Origin: Ferrimonas lipolytica
Lineage (GTDB): Bacteria; Pseudomonadota; Gammaproteobacteria; Enterobacterales; Shewanellaceae
Assembly: GCF_012295575.1 (NCBI RefSeq)
Contig: NZ_CP051180.1
Location: 2,356,001-2,420,000, forward strand
Direction of reading: 5' to 3'
DNA: 64,000 nucleotides
Positions 1-9,600 of the stretch are shown here, piece after piece. The notes under the pieces are model-generated. The model had not been told where the DNA came from and did not search any database. It was given only the letters and a program-made list of their open reading frames with translations. A program made the position numbers and the translations under genes. Position 1 is the first letter of the stretch, and each line of letters opens with the position of its first letter.

Positions 1-295
1 CCGCTTCCAGCTCTTCGCCTTCATCTTCTTGAAAACGCTGATTTGACTGCTCACGCTCATCCATTAGCGGTTGGTCAGAATAGTCGCTTTGCGAGCTGCT
101 GGCGCCACTTGCGCCTGAAAGCATGGCCGGATCTATCCCATACTGTTGTGCTAGTCGTTTTTGCTCAGTAGGTGGTAACTTTTTGAACTGTTCAATCATC
201 TCAGGAGAGATTGACATCGCGTCAACAGATACTGTCATCAGCAACGGCAGAGTAGCGACCATTACGGTCAACCATTTGCGGAGTGTGTGCTTCAT
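1..295 (-). CDS. N-terminal fragment of a secreted protein, probably polysaccharide export (Wza/SLBB type)
   Basis: The first 98 codons are in the window and the gene runs off the left edge. It starts at ATG 295 with MKHTLRKWLTVMV, a short basic N-region and a hydrophobic stretch ending near VDAMS, so it is a Sec-type signal peptide. The mature start holds the segment MIEQFKKLPPTEQKRLAQQYGID, which I split as MIEQFKKLPP and TEQKRLAQQYGID. This resembles from memory the region after the signal peptide in Wza/OtnA-like capsule export proteins with Poly_export and SLBB domains. An acidic and Ser-rich linker follows. The export domains themselves lie outside the window, so the function is inference. 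The ugd gene at 12.5 kb would fit a polysaccharide theme but is not adjacent. Confidence 0.6.
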   Translation of the reverse strand, partial: MKHTLRKWLTVMVATLPLLMTVSVDAMSISPEMIEQFKKLPPTEQKRLAQQYGIDPAMLSGASGASSSQSDYSDQPLMDEREQSNQRFQEDEGEELEA

Positions 296-1064
296 TGGTC
301 GTTTAGTCCGGCATTTAAGAAAGATGTTAGTACACACCAACTTATAACCAGTTGATTTAATAAATAATTAATATTTAACCTGGCATATTTTAGACACGCT
401 TTCGCCCTTAGGTTTGGCTCCTAAACAGCACAAAGCATTGTTGGTATGTTAAACGCACAAATGCCAGCGACGATTCCTTTACGGCGCTGGCATTTGTGCT
501 GTTGTAATTTTATTTATACTGAAACAAAGGCTTAGCTGTAACCTCAGTATTCAGTCACTTTCAAAGTGGTTCGAAAGGGATTGCAATGTTAACAAGCCAA
601 GACACAGACGCAAGGCTTTGTGTCGTTATTATTAACGAAATAACATTCATACTTGTCTGACTGGATAAATAAAAATCGATACCTATTTACCCTATAGCGA
701 ATAAGGGGCAATCTCTTACAACAATTATCTTGGATAAGATGTTGATATATACATCCAGAATATGGCCATTCCTTATAAAAATTAAAGCAACAATTTAGCT
801 ACCGTTTACAAACAAATAAAACCAGCCCCATTGACTGTACGCTTTTACAGCAGCAAAAGTGTTGCGCAACGCACATACTCCCGCTTTTGGAGTAAACAAT
901 GGCTAACAGGTGCCTCTAGCGACTTCAAATCTTGGCTTTTTCTCGTTATGGTAGTGCAATCTACCCTATGGACGGGGTGACAAAAAATACAAGAACCAAC
1001 GGAATTCTATATGGAGCCGCTCGCTCCATCGCTAAAACTATAAATATTCAAGGTAAATTCGCAG
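296..1064. other. Divergent intergenic region between export gene and POT transporter
   Basis: This 769-bp gap separates two divergently transcribed genes and should hold both promoters. I see no convincing ORF in it. It contains the hairpin at 455-499, a perfect 10-bp palindrome GTTGCGCAAC at 861-870 that could be an operator, and AT-rich DNA. No JUMPstart/ops element (GGCGGTAGCG) was found ahead of the minus-strand gene. Confidence 0.6.
455..499. repeat. 15-bp perfect inverted repeat (hairpin) in the 5' leader region
   Basis: GCACAAATGCCAGCG at 455-469 is matched exactly by its reverse complement at 485-499 with a 15-base loop. It lies 160 bp upstream of the minus-strand export gene. On the plus strand it is followed by TGTTGTAATTTTATTT, a weak U-rich tail; on the minus strand no U-run follows. 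It could be a leader structure of the polysaccharide gene or a terminator for unseen plus-strand transcription. Confidence 0.6.
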
Positions 1065-2528
1065 ATGAGCTCAAACATCAATCGCGGAGAGTTTCTAGGC
1101 CATCCTAAAGGCCTGTTCCTCCTGTTCACCACTGAGTTGTGGGAACGCTTCTCTTACTACGCTATGCGTGCCATTTTGGTATTGTACCTCGTAGACCAAG
1201 TTACCACTCAAGGCGGCCACGGTTTAGGCTGGAGCCAAGCAGACGCTCTTTCCTTATACGGTACCTTTACTGGTTTAGTATACATTACCCCACTTATCGG
1301 TGGTTGGTTGGCAGATAACTACTTAGGCCAACGTAAAGCCATCTATATTGGTGGTTTCTTAATGGCGGCTGGCCAATTCTTGTTGGGTACCCCACATGCG
1401 TGGATCCCTGGCATGGAAACCGCGGTATTTTACTTTGGTTTGGGCGTACTGATTTTAGGTAACGGTCTGTTTAAACCAAACATCTCTACCATGGTTGGCG
1501 ACTTATACGAAGAAGGCGATCACCGTCGTGACGGTGCATTCACCATCTTCTACATGGGTATCAACGTAGGTGCTTTCCTTTCTGGTATTGTGGTTGGCAA
1601 CGTTGTTGCTGCTTACGGCGGTAGCTTCCAAGCTGGCTTCGTTTGTGCTGGTATCGGTATGTTGCTGTCTCTGGTTATTCAGTTCATGTTTGCGCAAAAG
1701 CTGTTGGGCGACATCGGTACCGTGCCTGCAGCTAAACTAGACAAACTGCAGCAAACCGAAGTTCGTAATGAACCTCTAACAGCAGTTGAGCGTGATCGCA
1801 TTAAAGTGATCATGGTGCTTGGTCTGTTTACTATCGTTTTCTGGGCTGGCTTCGAGCAAGCTGGTGGCCTGATGAACTTGTTCACCAACAACTTCACCGA
1901 CCGCATGCTGGGTGATTGGGAAATCCCAACCACTTACTTCCAGTCTCTAAACGCCTTCTTCATCGTTGTATTTGCACCAGTAATCGCTTCCCTTTGGGTT
2001 CGTATGGGTGCTAACGAGCCTAACTCTCCAGTTAAATTCGCATTGGGCCTTATCCTGTTGGGTATCGGTTTCATCTTTATGATGGGTGCGGTAATGGAGA
2101 TGGGCGGTGACGCTAACGCTAAATCATCCATGTGGTGGTTAGTTGGTGCATACTTCTTCCACACCATGGGTGAGCTGTGCTTGTCTCCTATCGGTCTGTC
2201 GATGGTAACCAAACTTGCTCCGCTGCGTATGGCATCCTTAATGATGGGCGCATGGTTCGGTTTCGTTGCTATTGCAAACAAGGTTGGTGGTTTCGTTGGT
2301 TCCTTCATCGGTCACGACGGTTCTGCAGAAGAGCAATTAGCTAACGCTATGTCTATCTTCTCCGGCATTTTCATCACTGCTGTTGTTTCTGGCATCATCC
2401 TGTACTTCATGTCCGACAAGCTTGTTGACTGGATGCACGGCGCTGAAGATGGCCATGATAAAAATGAAGCTCAAGCATTAGAGCAAGAAGTTGCTGTAAC
2501 TGCTGACCATGAAGGCATGAAGCACTAA
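1065..2528 (+). CDS. POT/PTR2-family proton-dependent oligopeptide transporter
   Basis: 487 residues, the usual size for bacterial Dtp/POT transporters, which import di- and tripeptides with protons across the inner membrane. The signature ExxER is present early (ELWERFSYY, E24-R28), followed by about 12-14 hydrophobic segments. The PTR2 signature GNGLFKPNISTMVGDLY and the FYMGINVGAF segment are both visible. The C-terminus is a short charged tail. A rho-independent terminator follows at once, so it is likely monocistronic. The paralogue (DtpA, B or D) cannot be told from sequence alone. Confidence 0.93.
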   Translation: MSSNINRGEFLGHPKGLFLLFTTELWERFSYYAMRAILVLYLVDQVTTQGGHGLGWSQADALSLYGTFTGLVYITPLIGGWLADNYLGQRKAIYIGGFLMAAGQFLLGTPHAWIPGMETAVFYFGLGVLILGNGLFKPNISTMVGDLYEEGDHRRDGAFTIFYMGINVGAFLSGIVVGNVVAAYGGSFQAGFVCAGIGMLLSLVIQFMFAQKLLGDIGTVPAAKLDKLQQTEVRNEPLTAVERDRIKVIMVLGLFTIVFWAGFEQAGGLMNLFTNNFTDRMLGDWEIPTTYFQSLNAFFIVVFAPVIASLWVRMGANEPNSPVKFALGLILLGIGFIFMMGAVMEMGGDANAKSSMWWLVGAYFFHTMGELCLSPIGLSMVTKLAPLRMASLMMGAWFGFVAIANKVGGFVGSFIGHDGSAEEQLANAMSIFSGIFITAVVSGIILYFMSDKLVDWMHGAEDGHDKNEAQALEQEVAVTADHEGMKH

Positions 2529-2571
2529 GTTGTGTTTTAGGGGGGTTAGCTGCCTCCCTCCTGATTGATTC

Positions 2572-2607
2572 AAAAGCCTCAATGCGATAACCGCATTGGG
2601 GCTTTTT
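2572..2607 (+). terminator. Rho-independent terminator of the POT transporter
   Basis: AAAAGCCTCAATGCG is followed by a five-base loop, a near-complementary arm CGCATTGGGGC and a T-run (GCTTTTTT). It starts 44 bp after the stop codon. Confidence 0.9.
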
Positions 2608-2627
2608 TGTTGTTTATTTTTGAATTC

Positions 2628-3495
2628 GGTCGCACGCGTGCGCCCCTACGGGAACCATCCGCCTCAAACGGCCAGCCCCAACCTGCTACCCCACACTTGT
2701 AGGGGCACTCATGAGTGACCTTAGCTGACGGCAACTGTTACAGATAAATAAACGGTCGGACATGTCCGCCCCTACGGGCAATATTCACCTCAAACGGCCA
2801 GCCCCAACATGCTCCCCGAACTTGTAGGGGCACTCGTGAGTGACCGCACCGAAGTGACACCTTATGAAACGGTCGGACATGTCCGTCCCTACGGGTAATA
2901 TTCACCTCAAACTGCCAACCCCAACATGTTCCCCGAACTTGTAGGGGCACTCATGAGTGACCTTAGCTGACGGCAGCTGTTACAGATAAATTAACGGTCG
3001 GACATGTCCGCCCCTACGGGTAATATTCACCTCAAACTGCCAGCCCCAAACGTGTTATCCCACACTTGTAGGGGCACTCATGAGTGACCGCGCCGAAGTT
3101 ACGCCTTATGAAACAGTCGGACATGTCCGCCCCTACGGGCATCATCCGCCTCAAACGGCCAGCCCAAACGTGTTATCCAAGCCTGTAGGGGCACTCATGA
3201 GTGACCTTAGCTGACGGCAACTGTTACAGATAAATAAACGGTCGGACGCGTCCGCCCCTACGGGTAATATTCACCTCAAACGGCCAACCCCAACATGTTC
3301 CCCGAACTTGTAGGGGCACTCGTGAGTGACCGCACCGAAGTGACACCTTATGAAACGGTCGGACATGTCCGTCCCTACGGGTAATATTCACCTCAAACTG
3401 CCAACCCCAACATGTTCCCCGAACTTGTAGGGGCACTCATGAGTGACCGCACCGAAGTGACACCTTATGAAACGGTCGGACATGTCCGCCCCTAC
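2628..3495. repeat. REP-like palindrome array 1 (a/b families, about 117-127 bp period)
   Basis: Alternating inverted 22-nt elements. The a type reads GGTCGGAC, two bases, GTCCGCCCCTAC. The b type reads GTAGGGGCACTC, two bases, GAGTGACC. Eight a-type starts (2628, 2754, ... 3474) and seven b-type starts (2699, 2824, 2941, 3068, 3185, 3310, 3427) are present. The first a-type unit is a variant with the stem CGCAC/GTGCG. Two conserved spacers alternate between them. The b elements at 2699/2824/2941 recur exactly 486 bp later at 3185/3310/3427, so a higher-order duplication built this array. Open frames through it are by-products of periods divisible by three. Confidence 0.95.
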
Positions 3496-3646
3496 GGGCA
3501 TCATCCGCCTTGAATAAGAGGCGCGAAATCCATTACACGGATGCGTATATTGCAAAGCCTACTAAATAGGCAGTTGCTGCCCTTCCCCTTGCTCCTGAGC
3601 TAATCAAGGTAAATACTGAGTTCACAGCACTTGCAAGGAATCAATT

Positions 3647-4261
3647 GTGGACAAGAATCTCACCTTAAACGAAACCCGCGTTATCGGCTGCCTGATGGAG
3701 AAAGAGTCAACCACACCGGATCTCTATCCATTAACCCTCAACGCACTAAAGGGCGCCTGCAATCAAAAAAGCAATCGCGAACCGGTATTGTCTCTATCAG
3801 ATACCGAAGTACAGCAAACCGTTGCCCAACTGTTAGGTAAAAGATTACTCCATGAAGAGGGCAGCGCTCGCACCAGCAAATATAAGCACCGCTTCTGCAA
3901 TACTCCATTTGGTGGTCTGCAATTTACTCAGCAAGAGCGCGCCATCGTTTGTGTATTACTGTTACGTGGGCCACAAACCCCCGGTGAATTACGCTCTCGT
4001 ACTAATCGGCTATGTGAATTTTCCGATGTAAGCGAAACCGAATCAGCCTTACAACAACTGGTTGAAAAGGAGTTGGTAGTACAACTTCCGCGAGAAGCAG
4101 GAAAGCGTGAGAGTCGTTATGCTCACTTATTTAGTGGCGAAGTTGAGATAGTCACTAGTGCAAATGTTGCTTCAAACGATAAAACCAGAATTCTTGAATT
4201 GGAAAAAGAGAATATGATTCTTAAGGCTGAGGTTGAACGGTTAAAACAGATGTTATCGTAA
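3647..4261 (+). CDS. yceH: YceH family protein (UPF0502/DUF480)
   Basis: 204 residues starting at GTG 3647 with AAGGA a few bases upstream. LNETRVIGCLMEKESTTPDLYP at the N-terminus (given here in two parts: LNETRVIGCLMEKE and STTPDLYP) and the segments NALKGACNQKSNREPV and LLRGPQTPGELRSRT are hallmarks of the YceH family. The family consists of two winged-helix domains; its molecular function is not established. A C-terminal coiled coil (ILELEKENMILKAEVERLKQ) follows the two domains, as in E. coli YceH. The gene lies between repeat array 1 and the convergent adenosyltransferase gene. Confidence 0.93.
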   Translation: MDKNLTLNETRVIGCLMEKESTTPDLYPLTLNALKGACNQKSNREPVLSLSDTEVQQTVAQLLGKRLLHEEGSARTSKYKHRFCNTPFGGLQFTQQERAIVCVLLLRGPQTPGELRSRTNRLCEFSDVSETESALQQLVEKELVVQLPREAGKRESRYAHLFSGEVEIVTSANVASNDKTRILELEKENMILKAEVERLKQMLS

Positions 4262-4385
4262 GCACAACGCTTTGCCGTTACTTGAGCACGCTCGAAAACA
4301 AGCAAAGTGCCTTTCGACGGTTTGGCGTTATCAAGCCTAGGGCCTACATGTACGCCGCTACATTGAGTAATGCTTACTATGTAAC

Positions 4386-4408
4386 ATAGGGGGCACTCAA
4401 GAGTGGTC
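4386..4408 (+). repeat. Solitary degenerate b-type REP element
   Basis: ATAGGGGGCACTCAAGAGTGGTC matches the b-type element (GTAGGGGCACTC, two bases, GAGTGACC) with a few changes, and the CACTC/GAGTG stem is intact. It sits between the convergent genes yceH and the adenosyltransferase and shows that single copies exist outside the arrays. Confidence 0.7.
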
Positions 4409-4446
4409 ATTGCGACACTCGATTGTATTCGTGCCCCATTGTTAAT

Positions 4447-5043
4447 CTACCAATCCAAACCCTTTTGGGCTTTTACGCCTGCTTCGAACGCATGTTTAAT
4501 TGGTTGGATTTCAGATACGGTGTCGGCCAAATCGGTCAAGCGACGATGACAGGCGCGTCCAGTAATAACTACATGTTGATTCTTGGGCCGATTTTGAATG
4601 GCTGCGACTACCTCATCAATATCGAGATAGTGATAGCTAACCATATAAGTGATTTCATCGAGTAGCACCATATCAACCGTAGGATCCGCCAGCGCCAATT
4701 TAATCTGTTGCCATACAGCTTGTGCAGCAGCAGTATCACCGTCACGATCTTGAGTATTCCAAGTGAAGCCCGTTTTCATTATGTAAAACGGCACACCCAA
4801 ATTCTCTAGTATATTGCGTTCACCACACTCCCACTGGCCTTTAATAAATTGCGCTACCTGACAATTAAATCCATGACCAACTGCACGCAGCACCGTCCCA
4901 AAACCCGCTGTCGATTTACCTTTGCCATTACCAGTTAACACCAGCAACACGCCTTTATCGATCTGAGCTTGCTCTATTTTCCCATCAACAGCTTGCTTCA
5001 ATGTTTGTTGTCGCTGCTTATGTTTTTCGTTATCTCGTTCCAT
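4447..5043 (-). CDS. btuR: Cob(I)yrinic acid a,c-diamide adenosyltransferase (BtuR/CobO type)
   Basis: 198 residues. It transfers the 5'-deoxyadenosyl group of ATP to the cobalt of corrinoids, giving adenosylcobalamin, in the cytoplasm. The P-loop GNGKGKST is at residues 38-45. GHGFNCQVAQFIKGQW, the aromatic segment near FTWNTQD, the LLDEITYM strand and the VVITGRACHRRLTDLAD motif are typical of CobA/BtuR. I chose ATG 5043 because GGAGC lies eight bases upstream; a longer frame back to 5121 has no such site. No cobalamin riboswitch was recognised upstream. It lies near the B12-dependent metH, a functional link but not an operon. Confidence 0.94.
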   Translation of the reverse strand: MERDNEKHKQRQQTLKQAVDGKIEQAQIDKGVLLVLTGNGKGKSTAGFGTVLRAVGHGFNCQVAQFIKGQWECGERNILENLGVPFYIMKTGFTWNTQDRDGDTAAAQAVWQQIKLALADPTVDMVLLDEITYMVSYHYLDIDEVVAAIQNRPKNQHVVITGRACHRRLTDLADTVSEIQPIKHAFEAGVKAQKGLDW

Positions 5044-5187
5044 CGAAAGCGCTCCAGTAATTTTACTTTTTGCTGTGCATTTTAAGATCGTAAGTTGCCT
5101 CAAGCCGTTACTTGCCGCCACTCCTACAAAAAATAATGACCATAGCGTAACTCCAGCTGCGTTTGATTGTTTAAAAGGAGATATAGC

Positions 5188-5700
5188 ATGCCCAACTACA
5201 AACGATTACGGCAACCCGGAGGAACCTATTTCTTTACTCTGGCATTAGCAGAACGAAACAACAATGACCTTTTGGTTCGACATATTGCGATTTTGCGTCG
5301 GGCGATCTCTGAGATTAAAGCAAAGCACCCTTTTCGAACCCATGCGGTCGTTGTATTGCCAGAACATGTTCATTTGATGATTACTCTTCCTCAGGGAGAT
5401 TCCGACTTTTTTACTCGCATACGCCTGATAAAATTTTCGTTTACCAAACTTGTCAATCGTTCTACCGGTCAGGCTCAATCTGTATGGCAGAAAGGCTATT
5501 GGGAGCATCTAATTCGAGACCAACAGGATTTCGATAATCACTTCAATTACATCCACTTCAACCCGGTTAAACACGGCTATGTCGATAAAACCAAAGATTG
5601 GCCTCATTCCACCTTCCATATTTATGTTGAACGCGGCGTGTTAGATGCTGAGTGGGGACAAAAGAATGAAGTGGAAATATCCGGCGCAGAATACGACTAA
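5188..5700 (+). CDS. REP-associated tyrosine transposase (RAYT, Y1/HUH family)
   Basis: 170 residues. RAYTs are single-strand DNA endonucleases related to IS200/IS605 TnpA that bind hairpins with a GTAG (or GGAG) foot and are thought to spread REP palindromes. The histidine pair is in LPEHVHLMITLP (H60, H62) and the catalytic tyrosine in HFNYIHFNPVKHG (Y121). The N-terminal RLRQPGGTYFFTL and WQKGYWEHLIRD are also family signatures. The start at ATG 5188 follows a strong AAAAGGAG; the open frame extends to a TTG at 5167, which I judge unlikely. The gene looks intact. A hairpin abuts the stop codon and REP array 2 begins 36 bp later, with GTAG as the element foot. Which repeats it acts on is inference. 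Confidence 0.93.
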   Translation: MPNYKRLRQPGGTYFFTLALAERNNNDLLVRHIAILRRAISEIKAKHPFRTHAVVVLPEHVHLMITLPQGDSDFFTRIRLIKFSFTKLVNRSTGQAQSVWQKGYWEHLIRDQQDFDNHFNYIHFNPVKHGYVDKTKDWPHSTFHIYVERGVLDAEWGQKNEVEISGAEYD

Positions 5701-5730
5701 CATACACAACCGCTGAAGGGTTTGTGTATG
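5701..5730 (+). terminator. Hairpin abutting the RAYT stop codon
   Basis: CATACACAA at 5701-5709 pairs with TTGTGTATG at 5722-5730 around a 12-base loop, beginning at the base after the stop codon. There is no T-run, so it may be a 3' end structure or an element boundary rather than an ordinary terminator. Confidence 0.55.
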
Positions 5731-5735
5731 AATAC

Positions 5736-6462
5736 GGTCGGACATGTCCGCCCCTACGGGTAATATTCACCTCAAACTGCCAACCCAAACATGTTACCCC
5801 ACACTTGTAGGGGCACTCGTGAGTGACCGCACCGAAGTTACGCCTTATGAAACGGTCGGACATGTCCGCCCCTACGGGCAACATTCACCTCAAACTGCCA
5901 GCCCAAACATGTTACCCCACACTTGTAGGGGCACTCGTGAGTGACCGCACCGAAGTGACACCTTATCAAACGGTCGGACATGTCCGCCCCTACGGGTAAT
6001 ATTCGCCTCAAACTGCCAGCCCAAACGTGTTATCCAAGCCTGTAGGGGCACTCATGAGTGACCGCACCGAAGTGACGCCTTATGAAACGGTCGGACATGT
6101 CCGCCCCTACGGGCAATATTAGCCTCAAACTGCCAGCCCCAAACGTGTATCCCACACTTGTAGGGGCACTCGTGAGTGACCGCACCGAAGTGACGCCTTA
6201 TGAAACGGTCGGACATGTCCGCCCCTACGGGAAATATTAGCCTCAAACTGCCAACCCAAATGTGTTGCCTAAGCCTGTAGGGGCACTCGTGAGTGACCGC
6301 ACCGAAGTGACACCTTATCAAACGGTCGGACATGTCCGCCCCTACGGGCAACATTCGCCTCAAACTGCCAGCCCAAACGTGTTGCCTAAGCCTGTAGGGG
6401 CACTCGTGAGTGACCGCACCGAAGTGACACCTTATCAAACGGTCGGACATGTCCGCCCCTAC
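5736..6462. repeat. REP-like palindrome array 2 (a/b families, 117-118 bp period)
   Basis: Seven a-type elements (first at 5736, last at 6441) alternate with six b-type elements (5807, 5925, 6042, 6160, 6277, 6394). Spacings are 117 or 118 bp. Spacer 1 resembles CACCTCAAACTGCCAGCCC and spacer 2 resembles GCACCGAAGTGACACCTTAT, the same as in array 1. Most a units are CGGAC-AT-GTCCG. The array fills the gap between the RAYT gene and metH. Confidence 0.95.
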
Positions 6463-6561
6463 GACAGTACCTTCCCTCAGCCAATAGATACTATCGATTC
6501 ATAACTGATTTTAGATCTGCCCTAATAACAGGCTTGGCATCATAACCGTTCTCAGGCACGA

Positions 6562-6571
6562 TAGACGTCTA
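6562..6571. promoter_or_regulatory. Candidate MetJ operator (met box) upstream of metH
   Basis: TAGACGTCTA contains AGACGTCT, the exact 8-bp MetJ box consensus, 41 bp before the metH start. MetJ normally binds two or more adjacent boxes; the neighbouring octamers match only weakly, so this is a candidate. The role (repression by S-adenosylmethionine-bound MetJ) is inferred. Confidence 0.45.
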
Positions 6572-6611
6572 TATGGATAAAAGGCCAATTGGGTTTATAA
6601 GGATCGGTAGT

Positions 6612-9600
6612 ATGACAACAACCCTCAAGCAATCACTGGCAGAGCGCATTCTCATCTTAGATGGCGCTATGGGTACCATGATCCAGCGCCATAAGCTGGA
6701 AGAAGAAGACTTTCGCGGTGAACGCTTTGCCGATTGGCCATCACTACTGAAAGGCAATAACGACCTGCTATCGCTAACGCAGCCACAGATCATTGCTCAG
6801 ATCCATCGTGACTACCTGCTTGCTGGTGCGGATATCATCGAAACCAACACCTTCAATAGCACCACCGTCGCCATGGCTGACTACCAGATGGAAGCGCTAT
6901 CGAAAGAGATTAACTTCGAATCTGCCAAGCTCGCCCGTCAAGTGGCAGACGAAGTAGCCCAAGAGACCGGTATCCCCCGTTATGTTGCCGGTACGTTAGG
7001 GCCTACTAACCGTACCTGTTCAATTAGCCCAGACGTTAATGATCCCGGTTTTCGTAATATCGCCTTTGATATCCTGGTAGAAGCCTATACCGAATCTACC
7101 AATGCCCTGCTTAATGGCGGCGCCGATATCATTATGGTTGAAACCGTGTTTGATACCCTTAATGCTAAGGCCGCGCTCTATGCCATTGATAGTGTGTTTG
7201 AGCAACGAGGCCAGAAATGGCCGGTGATGATCTCCGGCACCATCACCGATAGCTCTGGCCGCACTCTTACCGGTCAAACCACCGAAGCGTTCTACAACTC
7301 ACTGCGTCATATCGACCCAATTAGTTTTGGCCTGAACTGCGCTTTAGGCCCTAAAGAATTGGTCCCGTATATGGCTGAACTCAATCGCATCAGCGAATGC
7401 CCTATATCTGCGCATCCAAATGCCGGCTTACCCAATGAGTTTGGCGAGTATGACGAAACTCCAGCGCAAATGGCGCAGATAATCGGCCAGTGGGCAGCAG
7501 ATGGTTGGCTTAATATTGTCGGTGGTTGTTGTGGTACCACACCAGAGCACATCAGTGCGATAGCTGCAGTAGTAAGTAAACACCAACCTCGGCAAGCTCC
7601 TAAACTGCCACATCACACCCGCTTAGCGGGGCTTGAACCTTGTACTATCGAGGCCAACTCATTGTTCGTCAACGTGGGTGAACGCACCAACGTTACTGGT
7701 TCCGCGCGCTTTCTTCGCTTGATTAAGGAGGGCGATTACGAAACCGCGCTTGAGGTAGCTAAGCAGCAAGTTGAAAACGGCGCGCAGATCATCGATATCA
7801 ATATGGATGAAGGGATGCTGGACTCAGAAGCGGCAATGGTGCGCTTCTTAAACCTGATTGCCGCAGAGCCAGATATCTCGAAAGTGCCGATCATGATCGA
7901 CTCTTCAAAGTGGTCAGTGATTGAGGCTGGCCTGAAATGCATCCAAGGCAAGGGGATCGTTAACTCAATCTCCCTTAAGGAGGGTGAACAGGCCTTTATC
8001 GAGCAAGGCAAGTTAGTCCGCCGCTACGGCGCTGCTGCTATTGTTATGGCGTTTGACGAACAGGGCCAAGCCGATACTTACCAGCGCAAGGTTGAGATCT
8101 GTACTCGCGCCTATCGGGTGCTTACCGAAAAAGTCGGTTTAGCCCCAGAAGACATCATCTTCGATCCCAACATCTTTGCCATTGCCACTGGTATTGATGA
8201 GCACAACAATTACGCCGTCGACTTTATCGAGGCCTGTAAAACCATTCGCGACACCCTCCCCCATGCACGTCTTTCCGGCGGTGTATCCAACGTATCGTTC
8301 TCTTTTCGGGGCAATAACCCGGTGCGGGAAGCGATTCACGCGGTATTCCTCTACCACGCCATTAAAAATGGTCTCACCATGGGCATTGTTAACGCTGGCC
8401 AGCTGGCGATATTCGATGATATTCCCAAACAATTGTTAGAGCGGGTTGAGGATGTGGTACTCAATCGCCGCGACGATGCAACAGAGCGGCTGCTGGCTAT
8501 CGCTAATGATTACCGCGGTGAAGGTAAACAACAGGCGGATCCTCGTGATGCCCAGTGGCGTAGTTGGCCAGTAAACAAACGCTTAGAACATGCCTTGGTG
8601 AAGGGTATAACCGATTTTATCGAAGAGGATACTGAAGCGGCTCGATTGAAAGCCAATATTCCCCTCGAGGTAATTGAAGGGCCGTTAATGGATGGCATGA
8701 ACGTGGTTGGCGATCTGTTCGGCGATGGCCGCATGTTCCTACCACAGGTTGTAAAATCCGCCCGGGTGATGAAGCGGGCAGTTGCCTACCTCAACCCGTA
8801 CATTGAAGCATCCAAAGTGAAAGGGCAAAGCAACGGTAAAGTGTTGATGGCAACTGTAAAGGGGGATGTCCACGACATTGGTAAAAACATTGTTGGCGTG
8901 GTTTTACAGTGTAACGGTTACGAAGTTATCGATCTTGGTGTAATGGTGCCGGTAGAGAAGTTGATAGAGGTAGCCATTGCTGAGCAAGTCGATGTAATAG
9001 GCATGTCTGGTCTAATTACCCCGTCGCTGGACGAGATGATCCACAACGTAAAAGCGTATCAAAAGGCTGGCTTAACCATTCCGTGTATTATTGGTGGTGC
9101 CACCACCTCGAAAATCCACACCGCGGTGAAGATCCACGAGCATTATCCTCATGGGGCTATCTATGTGCCAGATGCATCTAGAACCGTGCCAGTTATCGCC
9201 AAACTTTGTGGCCCAGATAAGCAGGCCTTTGTGGAGGAGCGTTACCGCGAATACGCCGCTCTCAAATTGAAACGCGAAAGCCAAGGTCGACGTAAGCAGC
9301 TAATCAGTCTCGACGCCGCTAGGGCTAATCGTAATCAGATTGATTGGCCAAACTATGTTCCTAAGATCCCAAACAGCTTAGGGGTTCATACCCTCGAAGA
9401 TTACCCAATCACCGATCTGCTGGAGCGCATCGATTGGACCCCATTCTTCCGCAGCTGGGGCTTGCACGGTAAGTATCCGCAGATTTTCGACAACACCACC
9501 GTAGGTGGCGAAGCCCGTGAGCTATTCGATAACGCACAGATCATGCTGACACAGATCATCGAACACAAATGGCTTAAGGCAGCGGCGGTGTTTGGCCTGT

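Noticed and set aside
123-347. 74-codon plus-strand frame at the left edge
   Set aside because: It is antisense to the export-protein signal peptide region, which has a convincing signal sequence and start.
5044-5187. Cobalamin riboswitch between the adenosyltransferase and RAYT genes, or ahead of metH (6463-6611)
   Set aside because: I looked for the B12-box type consensus and conserved hairpins and saw none; both leaders are short.
2738-6504. Open frames of 66-132 codons running through arrays 1 and 2
   Set aside because: They appear in several frames and on both strands, repeat with the DNA period, and exist because 117 is divisible by three. No start signals or protein-like composition.
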